From Dermatemys mawii (lineage: Eukaryota; Chordata; Testudines; Dermatemydidae): a DNA stretch of 64,000 nucleotides. The stretch spans positions 16,824,676 through 16,888,675 of the forward strand of contig ML677333.1 of the NCBI GenBank assembly GCA_007922305.1, given 5' to 3'. The notes beneath the pieces are model-generated. The model was not told the origin of the DNA. It saw nothing but the letters and a program-made list of their open reading frames with translations, and did no database searches. How positions within the stretch are numbered: the stretch's first letter is position 1; every line of letters starts with the position of its first letter. The position numbers and the translations under genes are program-made. This document shows, one piece after another, positions 44,756-56,639 of the stretch.

Positions 44756-47565
44756 AGTCATGTGTATAATGAAGAGCAACCCCAGCCTGCTTCATTTCTA
44801 AACCAGCGAAGAGCTATTTTAAATAGCTTTCCTCTCAGGAAGCAAACAAAGATTAAAAACAATCACTTGGATAGAGGTTGATGTAAATTAAGCAGCAACA
44901 AGAAAACATCTTGACAATCTTGGGAATTATTCTTTTTTAAAAGAAGAGGTTTAGAGACCTACCTTTTCCTGTAGAGATTAAGAAGTGGTCAACATTAAAG
45001 AAAAAATGAAAATTGTTTAGACATCAGTAGTATAAATGCAGCTAGATGCTTATCATGCACAGATGTCTGATGGCCAAATTTAGGTCCTGAAGTAATCTCA
45101 CACCCTCAGCATTTTGGCAAGAGTCTGCGTATCCTGCTACCCTTGCACAGCAGGATGACACCAGTTACACTATTTCTAGGGCTGTAGGCATTTGTGGCAT
45201 GAAAATAGCGGGGAGAAAAGTCAGAGGCAGAATTTTTGCCAGTGGGATGTTAGTTTATTGCTCATTGGGATTGGATGGCCTTCTCACTTTAAAAAAGTGT
45301 AGCACATCTTGCATTCCCGAAGCAGCACCACATCATCACAGGAGAGTACACTGGATGAATCTATGCATCGTTGAACTGATAGTATATTCTCCATGAATAG
45401 TTGTGTCCTGACAAAATTTACTCTCATTTCCATTCACGAGTCATTCATGAAACAATCCTGATTTTAACAGATCCAGTCTTAGTTGGAATAATTTTCATTC
45501 TATAGGCAGTTTGTGAAATGTTGACTGCTTGCTATCTGTTATGCACGCTGTGTGATGGGTCACCTATGTCAGGTGTCCTTGTTTCTTCTCCCCGACTGGA
45601 TGACTAACTTGGAAAAATGGAGAATAACAAAACATAAACAGAGTGCACAGTAAGTTTCCTTTGGAATCTACCACTAACAATGTTTGCAGGTGAATAAGGG
45701 TAGAGCCTCTCTCCTAACATCTGTAGGAACAAATACCGCTTGTGAAAGTTTTGGCAGATGGTGGGAAAAACAGGCATAAACATAGTCTAAATGAGCAGCC
45801 ATTTGGCTTTCAAATTAATGTTGCAGGCTGTTTTTGCTGCATTTGACCGGAGCAGATGCAGCCACACCTGAAGCTTCAAAAGTATGTTTTTGATGGAAAA
45901 ACATATTTGTTTATGCTTTAAAAAAGGCAGTGGTTACATTTTTCTGTCATAAACTTTTAATTTTCCATTCACCTTCTGAAAGACATATTTATGGATTTCA
46001 GAATTCCCAGAGATTGAACTGAAGAAAATGTGATTTGCAGGCTTCTTTTCTTTTACAAACTACAGAAAAAGAAATGAATATAGGAAGAATTTACTGAAGG
46101 CTCTAATCTGGCTTTTATACCCAGAGCTGATATTTGGTGGGGGGTGCAGGGGTTCTCCCCAAAGGCACTCTCTCTTTTTCTTGAGTTAGTCAGAATTTCT
46201 CTGGGCATGCTGGGGGAACATATGCCAAGCTAGGAAGCAATGGCCTCTGTTTCATATAGTCAAAGTTAAATCAGTCTTAATCTACACTATATAATCAACA
46301 AATGATGCTGGAACAGTTTTTATAGTAGAAGTGCTGAAGATGGAAATCATGTATTTTGGGTTATTACTAAAAATGGGGGGTAAGGGAGAGTATGGCAGTA
46401 CATCCACACCCCTAGTTCTACTATATTTAAACATGGCTGTGGCCAAACATGGCTTAGTCTTGCCATGTGGAAAGAAAACACATTATGGTTATATTAGAAG
46501 ACCATGTGCTTTCTGTTTATATAGGCAAGAATAAACCATAATAATTTGGCCACCATCATGTTTCATTACCATGTTTAAACATATTTAGTTTTGTACTGTA
46601 GGCAGGGCTCTAGACTAGTGAAGTTGCTTGAAATAGCTGGGAATCATTCCAAGGTGAAAAGTGCAGTCACAGAAAACCACATATCAGTGAGTCTTGCAGA
46701 CCAAGGGTTATTCTGACATCCCTGTGTTTTAGAGCTGGTTGGAAGAATTCAACCAAAAAAAAAAGTATAAAATATTTTGAAAATGTTTGCAAATTTTTGT
46801 TTCCCTCATTTTCTGACCCACTTTGCTGATTCTTTGAATTCCACTATTTGAAACAAGCTAAACACATCCACATGGCTGCTGTGATCTGTGATTTAAATGG
46901 CAAACTGAAATGTAAAGAGACATTCTTATTCCTGCAAATTATGTACCGTAACAGCAAACATAAAATTACAATTAGAAAAGGGGAAGCTTGCCAAACTACA
47001 GTCTTATGCAGTCAAAAGTGTAATGTTCAGTAACTGAGAGCACAGCCATTTCTCAAACCCTTCAGTGAAAACATAGATGAGATGCAGTCAGTTTCCTCTG
47101 ATCTGTAATCCAAGTGAAAGATTTCCTGGAGGACTCACAATTACCATAGAGGGGAGGACATTTGGTTTCCAGTAAGTGAAGAGAGAGTGTTTTTTTGGCT
47201 TAAAGTAAAAGTCAAAAATGATGATCCATACCAGCAATAAAGTGTATGTACACAGAGAATCACTTAGTTTCCTGCAATGCTGTCAGTGAATTATAAAGTA
47301 AACCTCCATTTGTACTGAACATATTACCCTTTTTAACAGTATTTAAGTCTTACATGGTGAATAGGATTTTTATCAGCTTTTCATTTAGTTCCCTCGCATG
47401 TTATTAATTCAAAGTGCAGGGATATCAGTAGCATATCATGGCAAGTTAATAGGTATAGATAACATCTTCTATAAATATTCATTACATCTCATTATTGCAA
47501 ATTAATGAGTAAGATTTTAAAATTAAGGGTATTCACATTTGGAGATGTGCATCACTTTTTAGTCA
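44756..47565. other. Mostly unassigned sequence
   Basis: No gene. Around 46420-46620 there is a weak palindrome (tatatttaaacatggctg against the inverse of catgtttaaacatat), perhaps an old MITE. Confidence 0.4.
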
Positions 47566-47567
47566 TA

Positions 47568-47680
47568 CTAGATTTCAGAAATAAATTATACTCCCGAGCA
47601 AAGTTCTAGTTCGCTACAGGGGTGGCCTGGAAAATCTGACAGTATATTATAAATTGGTTAATCTGAGCACCAGGAAGGTG
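47568..47680. repeat. Unclassified dispersed repeat, copy 2
   Basis: Has 'agaaataaattatact' and 'caaagttctagttcgctac', matching copy 1 at 44638-44755. Confidence 0.5.
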
Positions 47681-47789
47681 AAGACAGAGCTGCTGCTTGA
47701 TTTTATATATGATAAAATGGATAATCGGGCAGTTTACAGCTGTACCGTTTCTGATATTAATATGCATTATGCTTTAATAAGTCTGCTCT

Positions 47790-47885
47790 GGATACTATAG
47801 CCCATATCCTCAAAGGTATTTAGGTGCCTAACTTGCACTGAAAGCAATGGGAGTCAGTTGCCAACAAACTTTTGAGGATCTAGTT
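47790..47885. repeat. Ancient palindromic repeat
   Basis: The left side cctcaaaggtatttaggtgc and the right side cttttgaggatctag are inverted forms around 'gaaagcaatgggagtcag'. Related in style to 38685-38882. Confidence 0.45.
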
Positions 47886-48354
47886 CTATGGTCCTGATCC
47901 TTGGCTGTGGAGAGGCACAAAATACCACTTGGGAAGCAGTTGTGAAGGTGCTTTTGAGACACCTTTGTGCTCCTCTTGATTCTAGGCCAGCTTTGACTTG
48001 CAGTGGCTGCCATGTGCCCCAATGGCCTGTTAAAATGCCTGGGAATGACCAGAGCTTAGAGAAGACCTAGCCCTCTCCCCCCGCCCCCATGCCATATTCC
48101 CTATGCCAAATGCAGGCAGTGGTGATATAAGAAATCAATGAAAAATGTATTATGTAAATATCAACCCTGTAGCACTGTGAAATCAAGTGACAACAGCATT
48201 GTGTGAGTGCAACTCGACGGAAAGACCATTTGGCTAATGAAAATAAACTGGAGTGAAAAATCACGAGAAGGAAACAATTAAAAAAAAATGACAACTTCAT
48301 TCAACTTTAAAAACTCTTTCATTTTGTAGTCTGAATTTCCCTGTCATAAATGTG
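47886..48354. other. Unassigned sequence
   Basis: No gene or repeat recognised. Confidence 0.4.
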
Positions 48355-48800
48355 TGAAGAACAGTGACCACATCTCTCTCCCACCCCACAACTCCTCATT
48401 CTGTTCTATTCAGACTCTTATACTGGCTCCAACACCATAATAAAGATTCTTCCAGAAGTGCACTGAGACACCCAACTAGCGTTTGTCATGTATGGATCTC
48501 TTTCTCTTTCTGGCTCCTCATTCATCGAAGGATCAAATTCAGCTCTCTATGGACTTTGCTCCTGCCTACCTCACAGAGTCAGGCTTCCTCTCTGTCTGCT
48601 CCATTCCCTGACTTCCTCTCCGTATCCTCACACAATCTCACTATTGTTAGTGAGACAGCTCTCTACTCTGCAGATTCTGCCATCTGGAGAAAGGGCCTTC
48701 TGGCCTTTCTCTACCTCACTGACCCTTCACGTACTCTATCTTCAAGTCTCAGCTGAAAACATTTCTCTTTCTAGCCCAATAGCTCTTTATTTTTCTCCCA
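48355..48800 (+). pseudogene. L2-type LINE, C-terminal coding fragment
   Basis: The plus strand holds the far 3' coding end of an L2/CR1-group LINE: RRIKFSSLW (about 48525), a Pro/Leu/Ser-rich segment equivalent to the post-RT region, 'SAIWRKGLLAFLYLTDPS' where the family has a 'pFAWNaSL' type block, and then a lysine-poor end with ctcagctgaaaac. It is frame-disrupted. The 3' tail has mostly decayed. In intact elements this lies downstream of the reverse transcriptase. Assigned by similarity to the consensus as remembered. Confidence 0.5.
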
Positions 48801-50381
48801 TTCTACTATATACTTTTCAACTTTTGTGTGGTAATTATTATTTCACTTTATGCATTTTTGGATACAGTTTGTATGGGGAGAGGGAACTTCTCATACAAAA
48901 TAAGGTTCCAGTCTTGCAAACACTTACGCACATTAACTTTATACACTGTAAGTACTCTCACTGACTTAGCTGGAACTACTCAGATTAAGTGAAGTTTAGC
49001 ATATGAGTGTTTGCAGCAGCAAGACCTAAAGTTGTAGGGTAATGAGGATTCATCATTTTGAGAGTGTCCCTTTAAACTGAGTGAACCAAGTCCCGTAACC
49101 TCTGCCAATGGGAACTTTGCCTGAGTAAGGACAGAGAAAAGACTGCAGGATTGTGCTCAAATTAATAGCAGCGTAAGAGGTATATTCATTCCATCTTCAT
49201 TTGTCAGTGGATACACAGTCACATCTTTGTTGTATGATCCTGTAAGACTGGAGCAATGGGTAAGATATAAGTTGAAGTCTTTCTTAGCAGAAAAGCCTCT
49301 TGTTCTTTTTCAAGAAAAAAATTAATGATTTTTTTGCAGCTTTGTAGAGATTTTGTGGGACAGGAGAGAAATACTGTTTAGGATACTGAGTAGTTTTGAT
49401 ATGTAAACTTTGGTACAATGCAGTATATCGTAATACTATAGATCTAGTACAAACTGTGCCCCAGTAATCTAATATTTCGGTGGGAAGACTGCTAGGTTAT
49501 GAGAGGATATTTGTCTTGTGATTTCTTTGTGGCAAATCAGAAATTACAGCAGGGCTCAAAGGGAATAGAAATCCTAGATACTCATGACCTTCGCTGAAAC
49601 CCCTTTCCTCACTTGTCAGTTCTTTACGGAGCGATTTAATTGTAACTCTGGTGGTGACAAGGTAAGTGCTGGCATTTTGGCACAGTCATTCATTAGTAGC
49701 ATGCAATGTCAGCAGCAGAGCCTCAAGCATGTCACCAGGCCAGCAGTGATGGCAAGCTGACTTTCAGGACATATGTTATTCCCCTGATGCCTCCTGCATG
49801 CCTGCAAGCCCGAATGCCTCACATTCTTATGTACTAGGACATCATTTGTGAATTGTTTATGCCGTTGAAAAGCTTCAAGAGTGAAACCATCTTTTTCACA
49901 TGCCATGCAAAGAAACATGCTTACATTATCACATTCATAAAGAAAAAACTCTATTCAGAAGGAAGGGCCACAAGGATCTATCAGCCATGGTACCTTTATG
50001 TTTAGGATAGTCCTTTTATATACACATTAAATTACCATAATACAAAATATAACAAATGCCTGTGTGTCAAGCACACAATATGCATTATTATTAATTTTGT
50101 GTTTCCAGTAGCTGGACACCTATAAGAAAACCAGCCAATTAACAATGCCTAGGTTGAGAGGCAAATGATTATCTATTGATAATGACAGATTAATATAAAA
50201 ATTGCATACATTTGACTGCATTCCTCCTCAACTCCCCCTTCAATCAGACCCTGATCATGAATGAGGACTCTGGACACTACAGTGATATAAGTGTTAGTAA
50301 CAACAATCACAATAATAAGACAAGTTTTGATTTGCTAAAAGAGCAGTTTGCAAAACAGATCACTCAAAAATAATGTAGGTG
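48801..50381. other. Unassigned sequence
   Basis: About 1.6 kb without genes or defined repeats. Confidence 0.45.
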
Positions 50382-50508
50382 TAACCCACACACCTCCTGT
50401 GAGTGGTCTTCTGTCCCATCTAGTGACACCGAGATCATTTAAAGATAAAATGAGTCTGCTCTATACCCTTAGCTAACAGACATATGGCTTTTAGCTCATG
50501 CAGTAGAG
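50382..50508 (+). mobile_element. tRNA-like SINE, interrupted by a hAT element
   Basis: It runs from ggtgtaacccacacacctcc via cccatctagtgacaccgag and agctaacag to ttagctcatgcagtagag (a pol III A-box-like stretch), where a hAT element begins. The antisense of the same SINE is at 55395-55766 and, in part, 52686-52765. The B-box side (ggtcccaggttcac) is missing here. Confidence 0.75.
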
Positions 50509-50765
50509 CAGGGGTAGGCAACCTATGGCACGAGTGCCAAAGGCGGCACGTGAGCTGATTTTCAGTGGCACTCACATTGCCTATACCCTCGTCACCAATC
50601 TGGGAGGCTGTGCATTTTAATTTAATTTTAAATAAAGCTTCTTAAAACATTTTAAAAACCGTATTTACTTTAGATACAACAATAGTTATATATTATAGGC
50701 TTATAGAAAGAGACCTTCTGAAAAAGTTAAAATGTATGACTGGCATGTGAAACCTTGAACTAGAG
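50509..50765. mobile_element. Non-autonomous hAT element, 3'-truncated
   Basis: Starts CAGGGGTAGGCAACC, then 'tatggcacgagtgccaaaggcggc'. The body is AT-rich with attttaatttaattttaaa. The right terminal repeat is missing: a second hAT element starts at 50766. It lies in the SINE A-box region. Confidence 0.75.
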
Positions 50766-51600
50766 CAGTGGTTCCCAAACTTTAACAACCTGTAAACTCC
50801 TTTCACTAAAATATCAAGTTTCGTGAAGCCCCTCCTAAAAATAAATATTTCCAGGGATTTTCTCCTTTAACTGAGTATAAAAGTAATGATCTTGGAAATA
50901 TAAACTTTATTTTTATGATACACTTATTACACAATATTTATTATTAATTATTATTTATCATTACAGTATTTTTATTACATTATGAAAACCACAACACTCT
51001 TCGAAGATCTCACTTTCGTAGCTTGTATCACTTGGAATAAGCCTGTTATAAGACAAGGCTCCTACGTTTCATCAAGGAGTATCAGATGTGAAACAGCATG
51101 AAGATATTTAAGAAGGCAACTCAAAGAGTTCCTCCTACACAAGCATTCAGGTCTTGAGCAGTCCAAGCAAACAATGCATGTTACAACAAAACTTAAACTT
51201 GTTCATGAAAAAGTAGTTTAAACAAAATGCTATTTTCCCATGGAAAACTATATTGATGACAATTTTCCACCTCTACTATTGGCTTAAAAGGAAATTGTAA
51301 GTTAAAATCCAGAACACTGAAAATATACATGAAAATTGACTATAGGCAATATGTACAGAATGGTTGATTGAAACTCGAAGCTGATGGAAGTAAATTACAG
51401 ACTTGTATTGAATATTCACAGGCAAAAATTAACTCTTCAATCCACTGCTGTGGTATCCCCAATTAAGAAATAACAATGGTTTCTGAATATTTAGCTAGAT
51501 ACAATGGTGTAAATTATATAGGATGCTACTCTGTAATCAGAATGCTATTCATTCTAAAAGAAATGTTTATAAAACATTAGGATTATCATCATCTCCAAAG
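50766..51600. mobile_element. hAT-type element, right end unresolved
   Basis: The left end CAGTGGTTCCCAAACTTT is a classic hAT/Charlie-type terminus. The AT-rich body recalls a common turtle repeat. No transposase is visible, and I cannot place the right terminus or a duplication of aactagag (50758-50765). Confidence 0.55.
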
Positions 51601-52479
51601 GTGCAATAGCTGTACTCAGAATTTCTGGGTCAGATGAACAGTGCTAGCCATTAAGAGAAATATGAAAAAAGTGTTCAATTAGAGAGTTAGCATTCCATTC
51701 ACCAGAATCAATTTCATGGTGGTGAACAGAGCATTTTAATGGATTCCAATATTTTAAGAGATATAATTCCATTAGATAGCTGCAAGTGGGGCTCATAGAG
51801 AAAATTGCATATTGCTAACCTACCATATGATGCCCTATGGCAGATTCTTGCCAGTCGCAATCATTGATCCAGAAATATTTGCTACAACAGTTTAAGATCA
51901 TTTAAATTGTCTTTATTTTTTATTCTCCCCTAGGGTTGACAACTCTGATGAGTGATGTCCCTTCTGCTACACTGAGACTGAGAGACACTCCATTAATTGC
52001 TGTCAGGGCAGTTCTCTGTTTGACCGAAGTGTGGGGGTGGGGAAATAAAGTCCAGGAACAATTTGATGGCTTATTATTATTTAATTTTTCAGTTTGTCTT
52101 ATGCCAATTCACACCTTAGACAAGTTCAAAATTTTCAACAAATCATTAAAAAAACACTAATATTTACTAGTGTAAAATTTGAAGGAACATCCAGTTGCAC
52201 AGATGCCTATATATAAACTTTATTACAAAAAAACCCACAATGTTGTCCATTCATCCAAAACCCATTTAATTATCCTTCAGTCTCAACCTTCCTAAACCTG
52301 CCCAATCTCCTTGACTGCCTGTATTAGAAGATGAGCTTTGCAGCATGCCCTCTGATCTGAGTTGTGTTATCAGGAATCAGGCGGCACCTTGAGTAACCAA
52401 GATCAAACCTTTCAGGGATTTGTATTAAGAGCAGCCCCTTAAATGCTATCTGGAAACTTATCAGAAGACAGTGCAATTC
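51601..52479. other. Unassigned sequence
   Basis: No gene or repeat recognised. Confidence 0.4.
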
Positions 52480-52482
52480 TTA

Positions 52483-52795
52483 GGGCTTGTCTACACTGGC
52501 ACTTTACAGCGCTGCAACTTTTTCACTCAGGGGTGTGAAAAATTTCCACCCCTGAGCGCTGCAAGCTTCAGCACAGTTAAAGTGCCAATGTAAACAGTGC
52601 ACCATGCTGGGAGCTGCACTCCCAGTGCTCAGACCTACTCCCCTTGTGGAGGTGGGGTTGTTTTTTTTTAAGAGCACTGGGAAAGCTCGGTGCTACTAGA
52701 TGGGACATACCACACCCAGAAGGTGTGTGGGTTATACTTGCTCCATTTCTTTTTGCGGATAACTACACAAGCGATGTTAAAGCACTGAATGTCCT
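52483..52795. mobile_element. Harbinger-type MITE with an embedded SINE fragment
   Basis: The left end gggcttgtctacactggcac follows TTA (52480-52482). Then comes the pair ctcaggggtgtgaaaaat/ccacccctgag, as in the MITE at 59051. An antisense SINE piece (ggtgctactagatgggacat to tttctttttgcggata) interrupts it at about 52688-52765. The right end has decayed (gtccTTA near 52793). Confidence 0.65.
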
Positions 52796-53220
52796 TAGAG
52801 TATTAGTATCTCAACAAGTGGGAAATCGCATTCTGCTCTGTTTTACATTTAATGATTCTATTGTGCAATCTTAATTAAAGGGCATTTTAGCAACCTAATC
52901 CTCAAGCCAGAAAGGCATAGTTGGGTTGGAATAAGGGACACATTTCAAAGAAAATACCACCCTCTTCTAGCCAGACATAGGCAAGAAATGGTGTTTGGGC
53001 TACTTCTAGTATTAAAATCTTCTAAAAGCAGCAATAGACGTAATAAAATTCAGGCATTGCAAATCTGGATCACAAATGGAGGACACACTCCCTCCACTAG
53101 CAATGCATAAACCAACTTCCTGAATTTTGTTCAGTTGCATCCCCAAATCTTCCAATTACTTCAGTCTTACCTGGGTTAAACCTCAGCAAACTCACCTTCA
53201 CCCATATTAAGCTTCCTTAA
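52796..53220. other. Unassigned sequence
   Basis: No gene or repeat recognised. Confidence 0.4.
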
Positions 53221-53274
53221 GTTGGTACAATAGAACATGTAACGATATTGGGTTACATGTTCTATTGTACCAAC
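53221..53274. repeat. Perfect 23-bp inverted repeat (hairpin)
   Basis: Arms 53221-53243 and 53252-53274 are exact reverse complements (gttggtacaatagaacatgt + aac), with an 8-base loop gatattgg. There are no mismatches. No coding or transposon context is visible. Confidence 0.95.
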
Positions 53275-53337
53275 TAGGCTGGACAATAAAAAAAAGAGAG
53301 AGTTTATTATCATCAGTGCAGTGAATACACTGTTGCT

Positions 53338-53612
53338 CATGTTTCCTCACTAACTCTGGTCACTTCTACACTACTGTACACCTGCAACCCCAAAATGTCG
53401 ACACATACTACAGTGACAGAAGCTACCTACAACATTGCTGTAGGAACTCCATCTCCTTGATAGCTAGTAGCTAGGTCAACAGAAACATTCTTCTACCAAG
53501 TTAGCCGCATCCATACCTAGGGTTAAGTTGGCATAGTTACAATGCTCAGGAGTGGGAATTTTTCACACCTTTAAGTGCTGTAGTTATGTTGACCCAAGTT
53601 TTAAGTGCAGAC
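53338..53612. mobile_element. Harbinger-like MITE
   Basis: TAA precedes 'ctctggtcacttctacact', and TAA follows 'agttttaagtgcagac' near the right end. The interior has the typical 'gttgacc', 'ctaggtcaacag' and 'tttcacacctttaag' blocks. Diverged. Confidence 0.5.
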
Positions 53613-53899
53613 TAAGTCAAATTCCATTAGCAATCTCATATACGTGTTGAATATGAAAGGTGATAAAAATAAGTCTAAGGTATCCTGCATGAAAGAACTG
53701 GCAGGGCAGATGAACAACCACCCAAAACCACCCTTTGAGATATCCCGAAAAAGGAATGAGCAGAACCAGTCAAGAGTTATTCCAGGCCTTCCAGGAAAAA
53801 TCACAGTCAACAGTATCAATGCAACACTGGGCTTCCTTCACCTGAGGAACTCAAGACATTTGACAAACAAGAATTTGTTCATTTCTCAATATCCCTGAG

Positions 53900-54180
53900 A
53901 CACAATAGGTATTATTTCCATTTTACATGAGGAGAGATAGAGGACTTCATGCTCATTTACACAAAGGCTCCTTTAAGCCACTCTGTTAGTAAATATAGAG
54001 TATTTCCCCTTCAAGCTCCATTTATACTGGAAGTATGGTGTAAAAGGATCTTAATATAAATGAGACTTGGGGCTAGAGAGAGTGATTTACCCAAGGTCAG
54101 ACAGGATGTCCTTGATAGAACTAGCACTAGAATGTCCTACCTCATATCCTTGCACTTTAGGCAAAAGACCAACCATACTC
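53900..54180 (+). repeat. MIR/CORE-SINE-like repeat
   Basis: 'aggtattatttccattttacatgaggagagatagag' type sequence is followed, after an interposed AT-rich piece, by 'gagtgatttacccaaggtcagacagg' and a decayed tail. Order and orientation match MIR-like SINEs. Confidence 0.55.
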
Positions 54181-55014
54181 TTTTTATATTCCAATTATAC
54201 AAAAACTAACTTTTTAAAAAGGAATTGTAAATGTCCCACAAGCATAAAGATATATAGGAACGGCTACAGTTTAGTGCATATTAAAACTTTCTGTATTGAC
54301 TGGGCTTGAGAACCCTTGAGTGTGGATAGTCTAGTATTTTCTAGACTATCCACTCATCATCCCTAGAAATTTTTTTACTTTTATACTGCAATGTCCAGTC
54401 TAATTTGTCACACCTAAAAATCAATTCACTGTTTTTCTGAAGGTGTCTTAAAGTTATGAGACACAGAAGGAAATACTTGTAGGTTTGTGTCAATTTGAGA
54501 AGATCCATCTCACAGGCAGCCTTAACAACTCACAAAATACAAATAATAAACATTCTGTAATTTGCAATCATGTTTTTCCTGTCAGTGTTGTTTTTACCCA
54601 TTTCATACTCAGTGTTTCAGTCTCTTGGATGTTTTATTTTAAGCTCACAAAGTGCTATGCTGTTGTTTAAGCCACACTTCTCATTTTCTTTTCATTTTCT
54701 AGCATACGATCAACCAGAAACCCGCTTTAGATTTTACATGTCCACTCAGACACACAAACCTTTACAATGAGCTCCTAATAATGCATCCTATTTGGAACGT
54801 AACTTTGCACTTCAATAGCATTTGCTCTCTCCCATAGTGATAAAAGGCTACACTTGATCTATGAAAATATTGTGCAATACTGACAACCTGACATTCACAG
54901 AGAGTTTATTTGAAGGTCATTTGTCCCCAAATTCCAAAAACATGTATAGAAACCTCACACTTGAAACCATATTGCTGAATATTTCCAGGGGAAGAGTTTA
55001 TTTTATAATGGGCA
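54181..55014. other. Unassigned sequence
   Basis: No gene. A short perfect hairpin, tgtggatagtctag and ctagactatccact, is present at about 54321-54353. Confidence 0.45.
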
Positions 55015-55155
55015 GATCCTCAACTAGTGCAAATCAATGTAGATCCACTGAAATCAATGAAGGTATGTTGATTTACACCAGCTTAAGATTTGGCCTACTG
55101 TATATAGTGCCTTTCACCTAGGCTCTCAGAGTACTTTGTAAACACTAAGCTCAAT
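55015..55155. repeat. Ancient palindromic repeat plus SINE-like 5' block
   Basis: 'caactagtgcaaatcaatgt' and 'gttgatttacaccagctt' form an inverted pair (relative at 11310). It is followed by 'tatagtgcctttcacctagg' and 'agtactttgtaaaca', which resemble the start of the MIR-like family (also at 60510-60600). Confidence 0.45.
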
Positions 55156-55394
55156 TAACTCTGACAGGGGAAAGGAGGTGCAATGCCCTGGGCTACTGTG
55201 GCTGAAGAACCAATGTTTGCCTGGGGCTGTGTTAAGGAAGGGCAGCTTTCAACTGTGATTTGAGAGGAAATTGCCATAGAGGCTGGCTGACTCCATGTCC
55301 CACAGAGGTTGCTGATATTTTGTGTGCCACAACCCTCCCCCCCTCCCCCACAACAGGTGGACTCTCTGCTGTCACTGTGGGCTTATGTAACACT

Positions 55395-55766
55395 GACAGA
55401 CTCCAGTTGGTGAACCTGGGACCTCTGGGAGCTTAGTCCATGAGCCTCTCTCTACAGCATGAGCTAAGCAAACTGCCTGTTAGCTAAGGCTATAGAGCAG
55501 ACTCATTTTGCCTCTAAGTCAGTGGTGTCCAATACATTCATCACTAGCCACATGTGGCCAACAGGCTATTGAATTGTGGCTAATGCATGTGGCTTTTTTA
55601 TAATGTGACTAATAAGAAAAATTCAAAGCCACAAGCGTGGCTGGCAGTGTGGCTAGCATCAAATTTCTATTGGAGACTGCTGCTCTAAGTGGTCTCGGTG
55701 CCACTAGATGGGACACACCACACCAGAAGGTGTGGGGGTTACACTTGCTCCATTTCTTTTTGCGGA
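55395..55766 (-). mobile_element. tRNA-like SINE, split by a hAT MITE
   Basis: On the minus strand it reads from tatccgcaaaaagaaatgga through cccatctagtggcaccgag, then (after the insert) atgagtctgctctatagcct and ttagctcatgctgtagagag (A-box-like), to ggtcccaggttcacc (B-box-like) and a tail near 55395. This is the most complete SINE copy here. The family is not named. Confidence 0.75.
55520..55682. mobile_element. 163-bp hAT MITE with perfect 8-bp duplication
   Basis: Ends CAGTGGTGTCCAATA and TATTGGAGACTGCTG are inverted copies (12 of 15). The flanks are CTCTAAGT at 55512-55519 and again at 55683-55690, a perfect hAT-type duplication that splits the SINE exactly. Confidence 0.95.
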
Positions 55767-56065
55767 TAAGTCAGCATATGCTAGATCTGAATCTACTCTG
55801 TCAACTAAGCTACAGAATACTTCATTTTACAAAACACACACAAACTGCTGGATTCCCCACTGTTTTTGTAGTCACTACTACATCTAGCAGCAAACACTAT
55901 GTATGAGATCCTGGCCACATCGAAGGAAATGGTAATTTGACCATTGACTTCTGTAAGATCAGAGTTTGACCCTAGAAGTAAGAGAGAATTCTGATCTGGT
56001 AACATTCTACACCTACTTTGCACAGATATAAATAACTATAGAAGGTACACAGCAGTGGAAAATCA
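55767..56065. other. Unassigned sequence
   Basis: No gene or repeat recognised. Confidence 0.35.
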
Positions 56066-56168
56066 GGCCTAGAGCGGTTAAGTGACTTACCTAAGGTCAC
56101 CCATTGATAGAACCCAGAAGTCTCACTCATCAGGCTGGTGTTCTAGCTCTAGACTACATTGCCTCCAG
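56066..56168 (+). repeat. MIR-like SINE fragment
   Basis: 'gcggttaagtgacttacctaaggtcacccatt' type sequence is followed by 'agaacccagaagtct' and 'ctctagactacattgcctcc'. This is the classic MIR core-to-tail order. Confidence 0.65.
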
Positions 56169-56639
56169 CTATTTACTAATCGCATAATAATATTAGTCTT
56201 TTACCTATATTTATTAAAATTTTCTCTTTGCTATGATGAACCCAATTGAGAAATCAGGACTCATAGGCAGGGGTAACACTGGTGATATACCAACCCTGTA
56301 ACTCCTGCTGCTTATAAGCTTTCAAAAAATTCCTTCCCTGGACTCTGGTGAACAGTTTGTTGAAACTCACTTGAAATTCATCTTAAATATTTTACTCTCA
56401 AGATGCTCAAAATTTAACACTCCAGTAGAAATATAAAGTAAACCATTTAGCCCTCAACATCTCGTTTATATTTTCTTTTCTCATATATATTTAAAATGTA
56501 AGACCAGCAAAGAATTTGACAGCTTTGTCCATTTAGGGAAAAAAGTATTTGAATTTGTTGTCCCTGTCTATGTTCCACACACACATGGAATAATGTGCCT
56601 AGAATCTACAGGAAACTACTTATCCCATGACAAGTTAAT
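56169..56639. other. Unassigned sequence
   Basis: No gene or repeat recognised. Confidence 0.4.

Noticed and set aside
48067..48300. 77-codon minus-strand frame with hydrophobic start
   Set aside because: Low-complexity Phe/Leu/Ser translation of AT-rich DNA with no family recognised.
55395..55500. Possible tRNA gene
   Set aside because: A-box and B-box-like sequences belong to a SINE body. There is no cloverleaf and the same unit recurs in the window.
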